64,000 bases of DNA, taken from contig CAVSPC010000016.1 of the NCBI GenBank assembly GCA_963729795.1, forward strand, positions 372,001 through 436,000, written 5' to 3'. Each line of letters opens with the position of its first letter. Position 1 is the first letter of the stretch. A program made the position numbers and the translations under genes. Source of the stretch: CAWBBA01 sp963729795 (lineage in GTDB: Bacteria > Desulfobacterota > Desulfomonilia > Desulfomonilales > Desulfomonilaceae). Shown piece by piece: positions 35,583 to 46,856 of this stretch. Below the pieces are notes generated by a model. That model was not told the DNA's origin and made no database searches. It was given only the letters and a program-made list of their open reading frames with translations.

Positions 35583-35655
35583 CGTCACCCCGCGAAGGCC
35601 GGGGTCCAGGAGGGAGATTAGGAAAACCTGGATTCCGGCCTCCACCGGAATGACG
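35583..35655. repeat. Long imperfect inverted repeat
   Basis: CGTCACCCCGCGAAGGCCGG through GGGTCCAGG pairs imperfectly with CCTGGATTCCGGCC through GGAATGACG, a hairpin with arms of about 28 bases. This resembles a widespread class of bacterial intergenic palindromes. The 35417-35788 gap holds no gene. Confidence 0.6.
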
Positions 35656-35788
35656 AGGTCAATGCCTCGTCGAAGGCGAAGCTCCTGGACAAGATGCATT
35701 CGGTCTAAGGCAACAGCATTGGGGGTATGTTTCCGGTTTCGGACATCATTTTGGTATCTTATCAAGAACTATGTTGTGCGAACCGTAT

Positions 35789-36259
35789 TCAGGGCTGTTC
35801 GGTTCTTCGAAATTCCCAGGGTGGGACTGGATTGGGGAAGCACCATAGGCCGATTTTGCTCCTCCTGGCTTCAGCCTCCAACCTCTCCAATTCGCGCTCG
35901 TCTTGGGCGTAATGCCTGTACCACCAGGCCAATCCCGCTCGCAGAAGCTCCTTGTTGAGCGATCTTCCATCTACCGAGACCCAAGCCACGGTTCGGCCAT
36001 AGCTGTCTTTATCGACTTGCCTGACTTCAACGATCTTTCCGAAAACCATCCTAGCGGTGAAGTGGCGTGCTTTGCGGCCGAAGGCTTGACCGAGCTCGGG
36101 ACAGTCAATGCCGAATAGCCGAATCTTCTTCGCCCGGCCCCAGCGCATGACTCTGATACTGTCACCATCGGAGACCCCGACCGCTCTCCCCGACCATGGA
36201 AAGCATGGGCAAGGGAAGAGCAGAAAAAGGATTAGGACCAGCCCGACCGGTTTTCTCAC
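35789..36259 (-). CDS. Exported thermonuclease (SNase-like)
   Basis: 156 residues. A signal peptide (residues 1-23) precedes a staphylococcal-nuclease OB-fold. The active-site residues are in VSDGDSIRV (calcium Asp), IRLFGIDCPELGQAFG (Arg and Glu) and SYGRTVAWVSV (second Arg). GLAWWYRHYA and the C-terminal helix complete the domain. It should cut DNA and RNA outside the cytoplasm with Ca2+. It begins 10 bases after the mannose-1-phosphate guanylyltransferase stop on the same strand, so it may be read with it. Confidence 0.9.
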   Translation of the reverse strand: MRKPVGLVLILFLLFPCPCFPWSGRAVGVSDGDSIRVMRWGRAKKIRLFGIDCPELGQAFGRKARHFTARMVFGKIVEVRQVDKDSYGRTVAWVSVDGRSLNKELLRAGLAWWYRHYAQDERELERLEAEARRSKIGLWCFPNPVPPWEFRRTEQP

Positions 36260-36269
36260 AATGATCCCA

Positions 36270-37343
36270 TCAGAGAAGCTTCTCGTAGCCTAGCTTTTTC
36301 AACGTTTCCTGGAGATTCCTGACATCCTGAGCCCTGTCTTTTCGGCACACCAGGATGGCGTCAGGGGTGTCCACAACAATGAGATCGTCAACGCCTATGA
36401 GAGTCGTGAGCTTGTGGGGCGAGCTTACGACGCAGCCTGCCGTGTCAAGACCTAAGAAGGCTCCTCTGACAGCATTCTTGTTACCATCCTTCACCCAGAC
36501 ATCATGTAGAGATGCCCAACTACCCACATCGTTCCATTCAACATCAATTGGAAGGACCAATACATTCGCGGCCTTCTCCATTATTGCGTAGTCAATGGAA
36601 ATGCTTTCCACGGATGCGTAGGCTTCTCTAATGGCCTCCGGTTCGCGTGGGGTGTTAAAATACGGTGCAATGGCCTTGATGCTATGGTTAACCGACGGGG
36701 AGTATTTCTCGAAGGCTTCAATAATTGCAGAAACCTTCCAGACGAACATGCCGCTGTTCCACAAGTACGTACCCGCAGTCAAATACTTTTCTGCTGTGGT
36801 CCTGTCGGGTTTCTCCACAAAGGCCTGTACCTGAAATACGCTCGTGTGCGCTACCTTCAGAGCCTCAGGTCCGAGCTCGATGTATCCATATCCGGTCTCC
36901 GGCCGATCCGGAACAATTCCGAAGGTAATCAGGTAATCTCCGGTCGAGGCAGCTTCTGCCCCAGCGCGTATGGCAGTTCTGAATTCGTCTTCTTTGCCTA
37001 TCAGATGGTCGGCCGGGAGGACCACCATCACAGCGTCCGGGTCTTCTCTTGCAATTCTGTACGCGGCCAGCGCGATGCAGGGAGCGGTATTGCGCCCCTG
37101 TGGCTCCGCCACGATCATCCTCTCGTCCAATTCCGGAATTTGCGATTTGATCTCCTCAAAATGTGCCCCACCGGTAACCACCATGATGCGCTCAAATGAA
37201 ATATCCGGTAAAACCCTTTCGACCGTTGCCCTTATCATGGTTTTGTCACCGTTGATTTTCAACAATTGCTTCGGTCTTGTTTTCCGGCTCTGCGGCCAGA
37301 AGCGGGTACCGCTCCCACCTGCCATAATTACCGCATAGAGCAT
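36270..37343 (-). CDS. manC: Mannose-1-phosphate guanylyltransferase
   Basis: 357 residues from the ATG at 37343, with AGGAGGAAAGGATAAAGG upstream; the longer open frame to 37556 is not needed. It makes GDP-mannose from GTP and mannose 1-phosphate. Signature MAGGSGTRFWPQSRKTRPKQ is at residues 7-26, TGGAHFEEIKSQIPELD and VVLPADHLI follow, and FVEKPDRTTAEKYL and EYDWNDVGSW-like IDVEWNDVGSWASL near 270 mark the sugar-binding part. It lacks the C-terminal phosphomannose isomerase domain of AlgA/RfbM-type bifunctional enzymes. It would supply sugars for surface glycans, possibly those made by the glycosyltransferases at 16-19 kb. Confidence 0.92.
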   Translation of the reverse strand: MLYAVIMAGGSGTRFWPQSRKTRPKQLLKINGDKTMIRATVERVLPDISFERIMVVTGGAHFEEIKSQIPELDERMIVAEPQGRNTAPCIALAAYRIAREDPDAVMVVLPADHLIGKEDEFRTAIRAGAEAASTGDYLITFGIVPDRPETGYGYIELGPEALKVAHTSVFQVQAFVEKPDRTTAEKYLTAGTYLWNSGMFVWKVSAIIEAFEKYSPSVNHSIKAIAPYFNTPREPEAIREAYASVESISIDYAIMEKAANVLVLPIDVEWNDVGSWASLHDVWVKDGNKNAVRGAFLGLDTAGCVVSSPHKLTTLIGVDDLIVVDTPDAILVCRKDRAQDVRNLQETLKKLGYEKLL

Positions 37344-37797
37344 GTCCTTTATCCTTTCCTCCTGACCCTCTGTTTGCCAAAAAATACTTCTCAATTCCGC
37401 CCAGCCTACGAAGAAGCTTTGCGGGCTATTCCACGGGTCGGTCGCCCTTATCCAAGTGTACTGGATGATAATATCAAAAATTCCCGCCCGCGTCCCGTTT
37501 CGGACAACGCGCCCCCAAAACACATGGGCCTGCCTTCCCTTGATCGGTCGGACCATCTAATGAATAAACATATGGGGAACCACGGGATTATTTGTATGAA
37601 AACGTGTTCCAAATCATCAAGGGCTTTCGACCGACTGGAGCACGACTCGATACTGCTACTATAAACATGATTTCGATGGCCGACACTATTCTCCAAACAA
37701 CGTGAATAGGTTGACAGTCAGCGTCGGCACTGGTAAATTGAAATAACTCCATCGCAATCATAAAATCACCAGAATACTGGCGGAAGGTGAAGATACT
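37344..37797. other. Intergenic region upstream of the hdr locus
   Basis: 454 bases between manC and the first hdrA, containing the promoter listed separately. No gene with a ribosome-binding site was found and no clear operator palindrome. Confidence 0.4.
37711..37739 (+). promoter_or_regulatory. Putative sigma70 promoter of the hdr-mvhD locus
   Basis: TTGACA (37711-37716), exactly 17 bases, then TAAATT (37734-37739, 4 of 6 matches). A start near 37746 would leave a leader of about 50 bases. The gene starts behind GGAAGGTGA. It is the best promoter match in this half of the window and fits a single long transcript. Confidence 0.55.
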
Positions 37798-40700
37798 ATG
37801 GCCCAACCAAAGGACGTAGTGGGCGCGGCTCTTGTCGTCGGAGGCGGAATAGCCGGAGTCCAAGCTTCGTTGGATTTGGCGGAATCAGGTTACAAGGTTT
37901 ACCTCGTTGAAAAGCAGACCGGCATCGGGGGGCGAATGGCCCAACTCGACAAGACCTTCCCTACCAACGACTGCTCCACCTGTATATTTTCTCCTAAATT
38001 GGTCACCGTCGGACAGAATCCGAACATAGAGCTTCTGTCCTACAGTGAAGTGGATGACATTCAAGGCGAAGAAGGGCGGTTCCGAGTCAAAATCCGACAA
38101 AAGTCCCGCTATATCCGAAAGGACAGGTGTAAGGCTTGCGGAGACTGCGCCACGGCCTGCCCGGTTCACGTACCGAACGAATTCGATCAAAAATTGAGCA
38201 AACGAGCCGCAACGTATAGGCTCTTCCCTCAGACGATTCCTCAGACCTTCGTAATTGATAAATATGACCGCGCTCCCTGCGTAGTTGCGTGTCCGGCCCA
38301 TATCAACGTCCAAGGTTACGTGGCGCTCATCAGCCAAGGCAAATATAAAGAAGCCGTCGAGTTGATATATCGAAGCTTGCCTCTACCCGGCGTATTGGGT
38401 CGCGTCTGTCCGCACCCTTGTGAAAAGGCATGTCGCAGAGGTGAAAAAGACCAACCGGTTTCCATCTGCAAATTAAAACGCTTCGCAGCAGATCAGGTGG
38501 ATTATTCGACTCTGAACGTCCCTGAAATAACACCCCGGGAAGAAAAAGTGGCAGTAATAGGTTCCGGCCCCGCGGGTCTGTCCGCGGCCTATTATCTGGC
38601 CTTAGAGGGCTACAAGGTCACCATCTTCGAGGCAGGCCCGGTGCTGGGCGGTTGGCTTCGCGTCGGAATTCCGGAATACAGGCTGCCCAGAAATGTACTC
38701 GAGCAAGAGATACAGCACATACTCAACGTTGGAGTGGAAGCCAAGACCAACACTGTCGTCGGCATGGATGTCACTCTGCAGGACCTCGAACGCGAAGGCT
38801 ACAAAGCTACATATCTCGCGGTGGGTTGCCAGAAGGGCGCCAAATTGGCAATCCCTGGCGAAGATACGGACGGAGTAATTCAGGGAGTTGATTTGCTGCG
38901 GCAGGCAGCCCTAGGCAAACCGGTGAACGGCATCAAGAAAGCCGTGGTGATAGGCGGCGGCAACGTTGCCATTGACGCCACGCGCACGCTGATCCGGTTG
39001 GGTGCCGATGTCACAATTCTTTACCGGCGGTCGAGAGATGAGATGCCCGCGTTTGAAGACGAAGTGACCGCGGCTGTTGACGAAGGGGCCAAGATCCAGT
39101 TCCTGGCCGCGCCGGTAGAAGTTATGGGCAACGGCAAGGCCACCGCCCTCAAGTGCATCAAAATGGAGCTCGGCCCTGCCGATCAGTCAGGCCGAAGGAG
39201 ACCGATTCCCATTGCCGGATCAGAGTTCGTCGTGGAGGCCGATACGATCGTTCCCGCGATAGGCCAAATTATAGACCCCCAGATCTGGGACGGCATCTCA
39301 GGCTTGGAGAGGAGCCGCTGGAACACGATACAGGTAGATCCAGTTACGTATGCCACATCTATCGCCGGCGTATTCTCGGGCGGCGATGCAGGAACAGGCC
39401 CGGCTACGGTAGTTGAAGCGGTTGCCGCGGGCAGAGAAGCGGCCGAGTCCATATCGCGGTATCTAAAAGGGGCTGATATGGCCGTGGGCAGACCCGTTAA
39501 AATGCCGGAACATAGGGAATATCCTCCCATTCCGGAGATGCGGGCTGAAGCACGGGCCAAGAATCCCGAACTCAAGGTATCGGAACGCAATGGCTTTCAA
39601 GAGGTTGAGCTTGCGTTCGCCGAAAGCGAAGCTCTGCGGGAAGCCAACAGATGTCTAAACTGCGGCGTATGTTCCGAGTGCATGGAATGCGTCAAGGCTT
39701 GTCCCGCTCAGGCGATAGACCATACTATGCAGGACGAATTCCTGGATGTGGAAGTGGGGACAATCATCCTCTCACCCGGGTACGAGATGATCGAACCTGA
39801 TAAGATCCGGGGAGAGTTTTCGTACGGCACTGCCCCCAATGTCCTTACCAACATGGAATTCGAGCGCATGCTGAGCGCTTCGGGTCCGAATGCAGGTGAA
39901 GTCAAGCGCCCATCCGATGGTAGCCATCCCAGGAAGGTCGGGTGGATACAGTGTGTCGGCTCACGAGACCCTCAGAGAGGAATGCCCCATTGCAGCTCGA
40001 TTTGCTGCATGGCTTCCATCAAAGAGGCCGTGATCGCCAAGGAACATGATTCAAATATAGAGCCGACGATTTTCTACATGGATATCCGAGCTTATGGGAA
40101 GGATTTCGACGCTTATTACGAACGCGCAAAGAATGGTGGCGCAGTTCGCTTCATCCGTTCCATGATAAGCCGAGTGGTGGAAGACCCGCTGACCCATAAT
40201 CTCAACATCATTTATTTGGACGAAAACCAAAAACTCACTACAGAGACCTTCGACATGGTGGTCCTGGCCGTCGGGCTCAAAACATCGGCCGAGTCCAGAG
40301 AGCTTGCCCGAAAGATAGGCGTTGATCTGAACGAGTCGGAGTTCTGTTCCACCACCTCTTTCGAGCCAATTCAGACAAGCAGACCTGGCATCTTTGCGGC
40401 CGGCATGTTCCAAGGTCCCAAGGATATCCCGCAGACGGTTATGGAAGCCTCGGCCGCCGCAGGTGCTTCTTCGAGACTGCTGGCATCCGCACGCAACTCA
40501 CTGACCACCAAGCAGGTATTTCCTCCGCAGCGCGATGTTTCGGGCGAGGAGCCGCGTATAGGCGTTTTCGTTTGCCGGTGCGGAATTAACATTGCCAACG
40601 TGGTAGACGTTCCAAGGGTGGTCGAACATGTGAAAACACTTCCGAACGTGGTATTCGCGGAGGAAAGGCTCTTCACATGCTCTCAGGATACCCAGGAACA

Positions 40701-42226
40701 ATTCCTTGAAATCATAAAAGAACACAATCTGAATCGGGTTGTGGTCTCCGCGTGCAGTCCCAGAACGCACGAGCCTATGTTTCAGCTTACCATGGAGAAG
40801 GCCGGCCTGAACCCGTATCTCTTCACGATGACCAATATTCGTGATCAGTGCTCATGGGTCCACGCAACGCATAAAGAGGAAGCTACTCGTAAAGCTATGG
40901 ACCTGGCCAGAATGGCTGTATCGAGAGCCCGACTCTTAGCGCCGTTGCAAAAATCCAAGATGGAAGTCGTACCCAACGCTCTCGTCTTGGGCGGCGGCAT
41001 TTCGGGTCTGAGTGCTGCTCTGAACTTGGGAGATCAGGGGTTCCAGGTTTATGTGGCCGAAAAGAGCGATCAGCTTGGCGGGAACGCCCTTTCTATTGAA
41101 AAGACCATCCACGGAGAAGAGATCAAGCCGTTTCTTACGGATCTCATTTCCAAGGTGGAGTCACATCCGAAAATCGAGGTGTTCAAGAAGTCGACATTTT
41201 CTGATTTGTCAGGGCATGTAGGCCATTTCAAAGGGAAAATCACGGGAGACAGTGAGGCTCCACGCGACATCGAGTTCGGCGCGGCTATCATCGCCACCGG
41301 TGCAGTCGAATCCAAGCCAAAAGAGTACCTCTATGGCGAGCATCCGGCCGTTGAGACTCACCATTCTCTTGAAGAGCGAATTATGGCCGGCGATCCCAAG
41401 CTTAAAGAAGTCAAAACCGCGGTCTTCATCCAATGCGTGGGGTCGCGTTGCGAGGAGCGTCCTTACTGTTCCAAGATATGCTGCCAGGGTTCGGTACGTC
41501 TATCCGAGCGCCTCAGAGAGATCAGCCCTGGCGTAAAGACATACATTCTTTATAGAGATTTGCGAACTTACGGGCTTCTCGAAAAGTTCTATACAGAATC
41601 GCGGCGCGGCAGGGACAATCTTCGTCCGATACGACCCCGAGGCAAAACCGCAAGTAGAAGCTCAAGGGGATAAGGTCAGCGTCGTAGTCCACGATCCGGT
41701 GTTGGACGAGGACATCAAGATCCCCGCTGATCTCCTCGTATTGGCCGCAGCCATCGATCCAGCGGAATCCAATAAGGAAATGGGGCAGCTATTCAAGGTG
41801 ACGGTGAATGCACAGGGATATTTCGTGGAAGCTCACATGAAGCTGCGTCCTGTGGACTTCACCACTGAAGGAGTATTCCTCGCGGGGCTGGCTCACTATC
41901 CCAAGCCCATTGATGAATCTATAGCTCAGGCTACCGCGGCTGCCCAAAGAGCGTCGATCCTGCTCAGTCAGGAGCAGTTGACAATCTCGGGAGTTGTTTC
42001 CAAGGTCGATCCCTCAAAATGCGCGGCATGTCTGACCTGCGTCAGGCTGTGCCCTTACGGCGCGCCCCGCATAACTGAGGAACACAAGGCGGAAATCTTA
42101 CCTGCTCTGTGCCAGGGATGCGGGATCTGCTCTTCTGTGTGTCCCGGCAAGGCAATAGAGCTACAACATTTCAGAGACGATCAGGTGTTCCAGGAGATTG
42201 ATGCACTTCTGGAAGCGGCTTTATAA
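37798..42226 (+). CDS. hdrA: HdrA-type flavoprotein with inserted GltD/NfnB-like domain (frameshifted)
   Basis: About 1,475 residues once a +1 shift near 41608 is repaired. The zero frame ends at 41673; from 41609 the next frame continues AGTIFVRYDPEAKPQ to 42226. Residues 1-120 are the HdrA FAD domain with NDCSTCIFSPKL and a 4Fe-4S motif CKACGDCATACP. Residues 161-570 are a glutamate-synthase-small-subunit/NfnB-like unit: CVVACPAHIN, CPHPCEKAC, VAVIGSGPAGLSAAYYLA and AVVIGGGNVAIDATRTL. HdrA resumes with CLNCGVCSECMECVKACP near 619, then a C-terminal half (VFVCRCGINIANVV near 920, VLGGGISGLSAALNLG near 1060) and two ferredoxin motifs. Flavin-based bifurcation with NAD(P)H is inferred. Confidence 0.9.
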
Positions 42227-42303
42227 ACAAGAGGATAAAGGGCCGCAAGCTCGGACGCGAAAATTATTGTCGCGATAAGCGATCCTCACAACAGGAGAAA
42301 AAG

Positions 42304-42855
42304 ATGCAACAATCCGGTTTGAATGTGCCTTCCGGAAAGGTATCCCCACCTGTGGGGGAGTTATCATCGGTGATTCACCAGTGTTATCAGTGCGGCAAAT
42401 GTTCCGCGGGTTGCCCTGTAGCCTCTGAGATGGATCTTCTTCCGCATCAGATGGTACGCCTTGCGGTTCTGGGGAACGTAGACCGGATCGTAAGCTCCAG
42501 GAGCATCTGGCTCTGCCTGACCTGCCATACCTGCGGTGCGAGGTGCCCCAACGGTATCGACGTACCTGCTCTTCTGGACCCGATCCGTCATCAGGCGCTC
42601 AAACAGAACATTCCCACCGGTGGTGATCAAGAGGTTCCCACGTTCCACACTACTTTTCTCAAGACCGTCCGCACCTTCGGCCGTGTTCATGAGTTGTTTC
42701 TCATCGGTATGTACAAGATGAAGACCAAGAGTTACTTTTCAGACATGGAGCTGGGCTGGAAGATGTTCCGTAAAGGAAGAATGCATCTCCTCCCCCACCG
42801 ATCCCGGAACCTCGGCAAGGTAAAGGAAGTATTCAGGCAGTCTCAAATGAAATAA
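42304..42855 (+). CDS. hdrC: Heterodisulfide reductase subunit C-like 4Fe-4S protein
   Basis: 183 residues, full length for HdrC. Two ferredoxin motifs, CYQCGKCSAGCPVASEMDLL near residue 30 and CLTCHTCGARCPNGIDVPAL near 68, hold 4Fe-4S clusters that wire HdrA to HdrB. The C-terminal half is helical with a basic tail. AGGAGAAAAAG precedes the start. The gene sits between hdrA and hdrB, 36 bases before hdrB, as in many hdr operons. Confidence 0.92.
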   Translation: MQQSGLNVPSGKVSPPVGELSSVIHQCYQCGKCSAGCPVASEMDLLPHQMVRLAVLGNVDRIVSSRSIWLCLTCHTCGARCPNGIDVPALLDPIRHQALKQNIPTGGDQEVPTFHTTFLKTVRTFGRVHELFLIGMYKMKTKSYFSDMELGWKMFRKGRMHLLPHRSRNLGKVKEVFRQSQMK

Positions 42856-42891
42856 ATGTTCTCACGAACTTTATAAATACAAGGATAGATC

Positions 42892-43743
42892 ATGGAATAC
42901 AGTTACTACCCCGGATGCACTCTCACAGGCAGCGCTCGCGAGCTGGATGAATCGTTCAGGTACTCTGCGGAGAAGCTTGATGTGACGCTACATGAGATCC
43001 CGGACTGGACATGCTGCGGTGCCTCATCAGCCCACATGGTGGATGCGTACCTCGAAGCTGCCCTCCCGGCCCGCGATCTGATGACCGCTGAGAAGCTCGG
43101 CATGGATGTGGTTGCCCCGTGCGCGGCTTGCCATTTGAGGATGAAGGCCGCATCCAAGCGTATCATGGAAGAAGAAGAGCTTCGGAAGAGGTTTCCATTC
43201 AAGGGCGGGATCAAGGTGATCTCGGGTATGGACATGTTCCATTCTCCCGAGTTGCTTGTCCGGCTCAAGGAGCGCATAGTAAAGCCGCTTTCCGGATTGA
43301 AGGTAGTGCCCTACTACGGCTGCCTAGCCGTGCGCCCCATAGAGGTTGTGGAGCCTGCCGATCCTGAGAACCCCATGCAGTTGGACCATGTGCTCGAAGC
43401 CCTCGGCGCCGAGGTGTTAAGCTGGCCGTACAAGACCGACTGCTGCGGCGGCTCACTTGCTCTGACCCGTACGGACCTGGTGCTCAAACTTTCGCGTAAG
43501 CTTCTGGACATGGCGATTCTCGTGGAAGCGGACGCAATGGTAACCCTATGCCCCATGTGCCAGGCAAACCTTGATACTCGCCAGGCAGACATCTCCAAGG
43601 AGACGGGAAAGCTCTATGAGCTGCCCATAATCTATCTCACCGAGTTGATCGGTGTGGCGTTTGCGAGCCCGAACACGGGCGCATGGTTCGAAAAACATAT
43701 GGTCTCACCCAAGAATTTGCTCGCAGCAAAAGGCCTGCTTTAA
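42892..43743 (+). CDS. hdrB: Heterodisulfide reductase subunit B-like protein
   Basis: 283 residues with two CCG domains: YYPGCTLTGSA and WTCCGASSAH with PCAACH in the first, and YYGCLAVRP, TDCCGGSLAL and CPMCQANL in the second. In methanogen HdrB these cysteines bind the non-cubane 4Fe-4S clusters that cleave CoM-S-S-CoB. Sulfate reducers and syntrophs lack those coenzymes, so the acceptor here must be another disulfide or thiol protein. All cluster cysteines are present. The overall length is typical. It is followed 60 bases later by the second hdrA. Confidence 0.92.
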   Translation: MEYSYYPGCTLTGSARELDESFRYSAEKLDVTLHEIPDWTCCGASSAHMVDAYLEAALPARDLMTAEKLGMDVVAPCAACHLRMKAASKRIMEEEELRKRFPFKGGIKVISGMDMFHSPELLVRLKERIVKPLSGLKVVPYYGCLAVRPIEVVEPADPENPMQLDHVLEALGAEVLSWPYKTDCCGGSLALTRTDLVLKLSRKLLDMAILVEADAMVTLCPMCQANLDTRQADISKETGKLYELPIIYLTELIGVAFASPNTGAWFEKHMVSPKNLLAAKGLL

Positions 43744-43803
43744 GCGTATTGGGCAGAAATTGAGACACGCTTAGATTTCTTAGAATCATTTTGGAGCGAC
43801 ATC

Positions 43804-46800
43804 GTGACTGAAAAAATAGGCGCGATAATGACGGTCGGTGGGGGAATAGGCGGCGTCCAGGCCTCACTGGATCTGGCGGAGTCTGGCTTCAAGGTATACC
43901 TCGTCGAGGAAAAAGCCGGCATCGGAGGGGTCATGGCCCAATTGGACAAGACCTTTCCCACAAATGACTGCTCCGCTTGCATTTTTTCCCCTAAACTCGT
44001 GACCGTTGGGCAAAATCCTAATATTGAAATTCTGGCCTATAGCCAGGTCGAAGGCATAGAAGGCGAGCCCGGCGATTTTCGTGTGAAGGTCCGAAAAGCG
44101 AGATTTGTGGACCCTGACAAGTGCACTTCCTGCGGCACTTGCGCTGAAAAGTGCCCAACTAAGGTCCCCAATCAATACAACTTCGGCCATGATGTACGAA
44201 AAGCGATTTACAAAGATTACGCGCAGGGAATCCCATCGGTATACACAATCGATACAGAGCATTGCCGCGTGTTTCTTGGGAAAAAGTGCGGTGTTTGCCA
44301 GAAAGTTTGTCCCGCAGGTGCGGTGGATTATGAACAGAAGGACGTCATGGAGGATGTCCAGGTTGGCGCGGTAATTCTCTCCCCAGGCTTCGAGCTTCTC
44401 AACACAGCTGACGTGTCGGAGTTCGGGCATGGCAGAATGCCTAATGTGGTAACCAACGTGGAAATGGAACGTATATTTGAGCGCATCCGGTCCGTTTGGG
44501 GGCGAGGTGAGACGTCCTTCCGACAACAAGCACCCGCGAAAGGTTGCGTGGATACAGTGTGTTGCATCAAGGGATCGCAGCAAAGGCATGCCACATTGCA
44601 GCTCTGTCTGCTGCATGGCGTCGATCAAAGAAGCCGTTATTGCCAAAGAGCACGACTCTTCTGTCGAGCCTACGATCTTTTTCATGGACATCCGAGCGTA
44701 CGGTAAAGACTTTGATAAGTATTACGAACGCGCTAAGAACAGTGGCGGTGTCCGTTTCATTAGATCTATGGTAAGCCGAGTCGTTGAAGATCCCATCACA
44801 AAGGATCTTCAGCTAACCTACGTGTCGGAAAACAGCCAGTTGATCACTGAAACTTTCGACATGGTAGTGCTTGCCGTCGGCATCAAGCCTTCCGAATCCA
44901 CCCTAGAAACAGCCCGAATTCTCAACGTTAGCCTGGATGAAAACCAATTTTGCGCTACGAGCACGTTCGATCCCGTAGGGACTACCAGACCGGGAATCTT
45001 TGTTGCCGGCGCGTTTCAGGCTCCTAAGGACATTCCTCAGACCGTGATGGAAGCTTCGGCCGCGGCTGGAGTAGCTGTGCGTCAGCTCGCGGACCAGCGC
45101 GACACTCTAACGACCAAGAAGCAGCTTCCTCCGGAAAAAAATGTTGCAGGCCAGGAACCGCGAATTGGGGTGTTCGTTTGCAGGTGCGGCATCAATATCG
45201 CGTCGACTGTAAATGTGTCCGGGGTGGTGGAACGAGTTCGGACTCTGCCGGATGTGGCCTATGTAGAAGAGAACATGTTCACCTGCTCCCTGGATACTCA
45301 AAACAACATCAAGAAACTCATTGAGGAGAACAATCTGAACCGCGTCATAGTGGCGTCTTGCACCCCGCGCACGCATCTGCCGCTATTCCAGGAAACCGCC
45401 CGTGAAGCGGGCTTGAACAAATACCTCGTGGAGATGGCGAATATTCGCGAGCATTGTTCCTGGGTTCACATGCAAGAAAAGGAACTGGCCACCGAGAAGG
45501 CCGTGGATCTCATCCGAATGGCCGTGGCCAGGTCACGACTACTGGAACAAGTCCAGGATCAACAGTTAGGGATGATTCAATCAGCTCTTGTGATCGGTGG
45601 TGGGGTCGCAGGAATGATCGCGGCTTTGAACCTGGCGGACCAGGGATTCCCCGTGCATCTCGTAGAAGCCTCAGACAAGCTTGGCGGCAATGCTCTGAGA
45701 TTGCATCATACAACCAAAGGGGAAGAGGTACGGCCTTATCTGGACGAGTTGGTGCACAAGATTACTTCAAGCGACAAGATCAGCACGTATTTCAATTCGG
45801 CCATTGAGGATGTTCAGGGCTTTATCGGAAGTTTCAAGACAAAGATAGCGTCTGGAGGAAGCCAGCCTGTCGAGGTGGAGCATGGCGTTGCAGTAGTGGC
45901 CACCGGAGCGAGTGAATGGAAGCCCGATATGTATGGGTACGGCTCTGATCCGCGCATCAGGACTCATCTTGAGATGAGCGAAGCGATGAAGGCCCAAGAC
46001 CCTGCCGTGATGAAGGCCGGAACCACGGTCTTCATTCAGTGTGTGGGCTCTCGCTGCCAGGAACGGCCGTGGTGCAGCAAGGTCTGCTGCAACCACACCG
46101 TCAAGGATGCTATTGCCTTGAAGGAAGCTAATCCCAACGCCAACATATACGTGCTCTATCGTGATATCCGCACTTATGGTCTGAACGAGCCGTATTACGA
46201 GCAAGCCCGGAGGATGGGAGTAGTCTTCGTCCGATACGAGCCCGAGGCGCCTCCTGTTGTTGAACCCGGCCAAAAGATAGTGGTTCGGGTAGAGGATCTG
46301 GTCTTGGGCGGCACGATGACTTTGGAAGCTGACAGTCTGGTGTTGGCCGCCGCGGTAATCCCGAATCCGTTCAACAAAGAATTGGCTCGGATGTTCAAGA
46401 TCTCTACGAACGAAGACGGTTTCTTCCTGGAAGCCCACATGAAGTTGCGACCGGTTGATTTCGCGACGGATGGTGTTTTTCTTGCGGGTCTGGCTCATTA
46501 TCCTAAGCCTCTGGACGAAACCATAGCCCAGGCAGAGGCTGCGGCTTCGCATGCTGCTCAGGCGCTGGCCCGCGGGTATGTGGATGCCCCGGGCATGGTG
46601 TCTTTTGTTGATGAGTTCCTTTGTCGAGGTTGCGGACGCTGTGTCGATGTCTGCCCATTCCACGCGCCGGAACTTAAAGAAGTGGCTCCCGGTGTGATGA
46701 AGTCCGAAGTTAACCCTGCTTTGTGCAAAGGATGCGGAGCGTGCGGCGTGGCTTGCCCAACGGGAGCGGCTGCTGTTCGCCATTTCAAAGACGAGCAGGT

Positions 46801-46831
46801 GGGCGACATGATAGAGGCAGCCCTGAGTTGA
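43804..46831 (+). CDS. hdrA: Double-length HdrA-type flavoprotein (frameshifted)
   Basis: About 1,008 residues after repair of a +1 shift in TTT at 44476-44478: the zero frame runs to 44706, while from 44477 the next frame continues LSASGPFGGEVRRPSDN to 46831. The start is GTG behind TTGGAGCG. N-terminal half: FAD site GGGIGGVQASLDLAES, NDCSACIFSPKL, CTSCGTCAEKCP and KCGVCQKVCPAGAVDY. C-terminal half, from about 455: GVFVCRCGINIASTV, GGGVAGMIAALNLADQG, and two terminal ferredoxin motifs CRGCGRCVDVCP and CKGCGACGVACP. This matches the first hdrA without the GltD insert. It is probably the flavin subunit for the HdrC-HdrB pair just upstream. Confidence 0.9.
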
Positions 46832-46856
46832 ATTCGGAGGCAACCAGCATTTGATA

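Noticed and set aside
37344..37797. selC tRNA or other RNA gene near the selenoprotein locus
   Set aside because: I found no cloverleaf-like sequence with an ending CCA or the long extra arm in the gaps around the locus.
44470..44482. Programmed +1 frameshifting as the cause of the hdrA breaks
   Set aside because: There is no in-frame stop or slow codon at the slip site, no Shine-Dalgarno-like stimulator, and an unrelated gene (hrcA) has the same sort of break; error is simpler.
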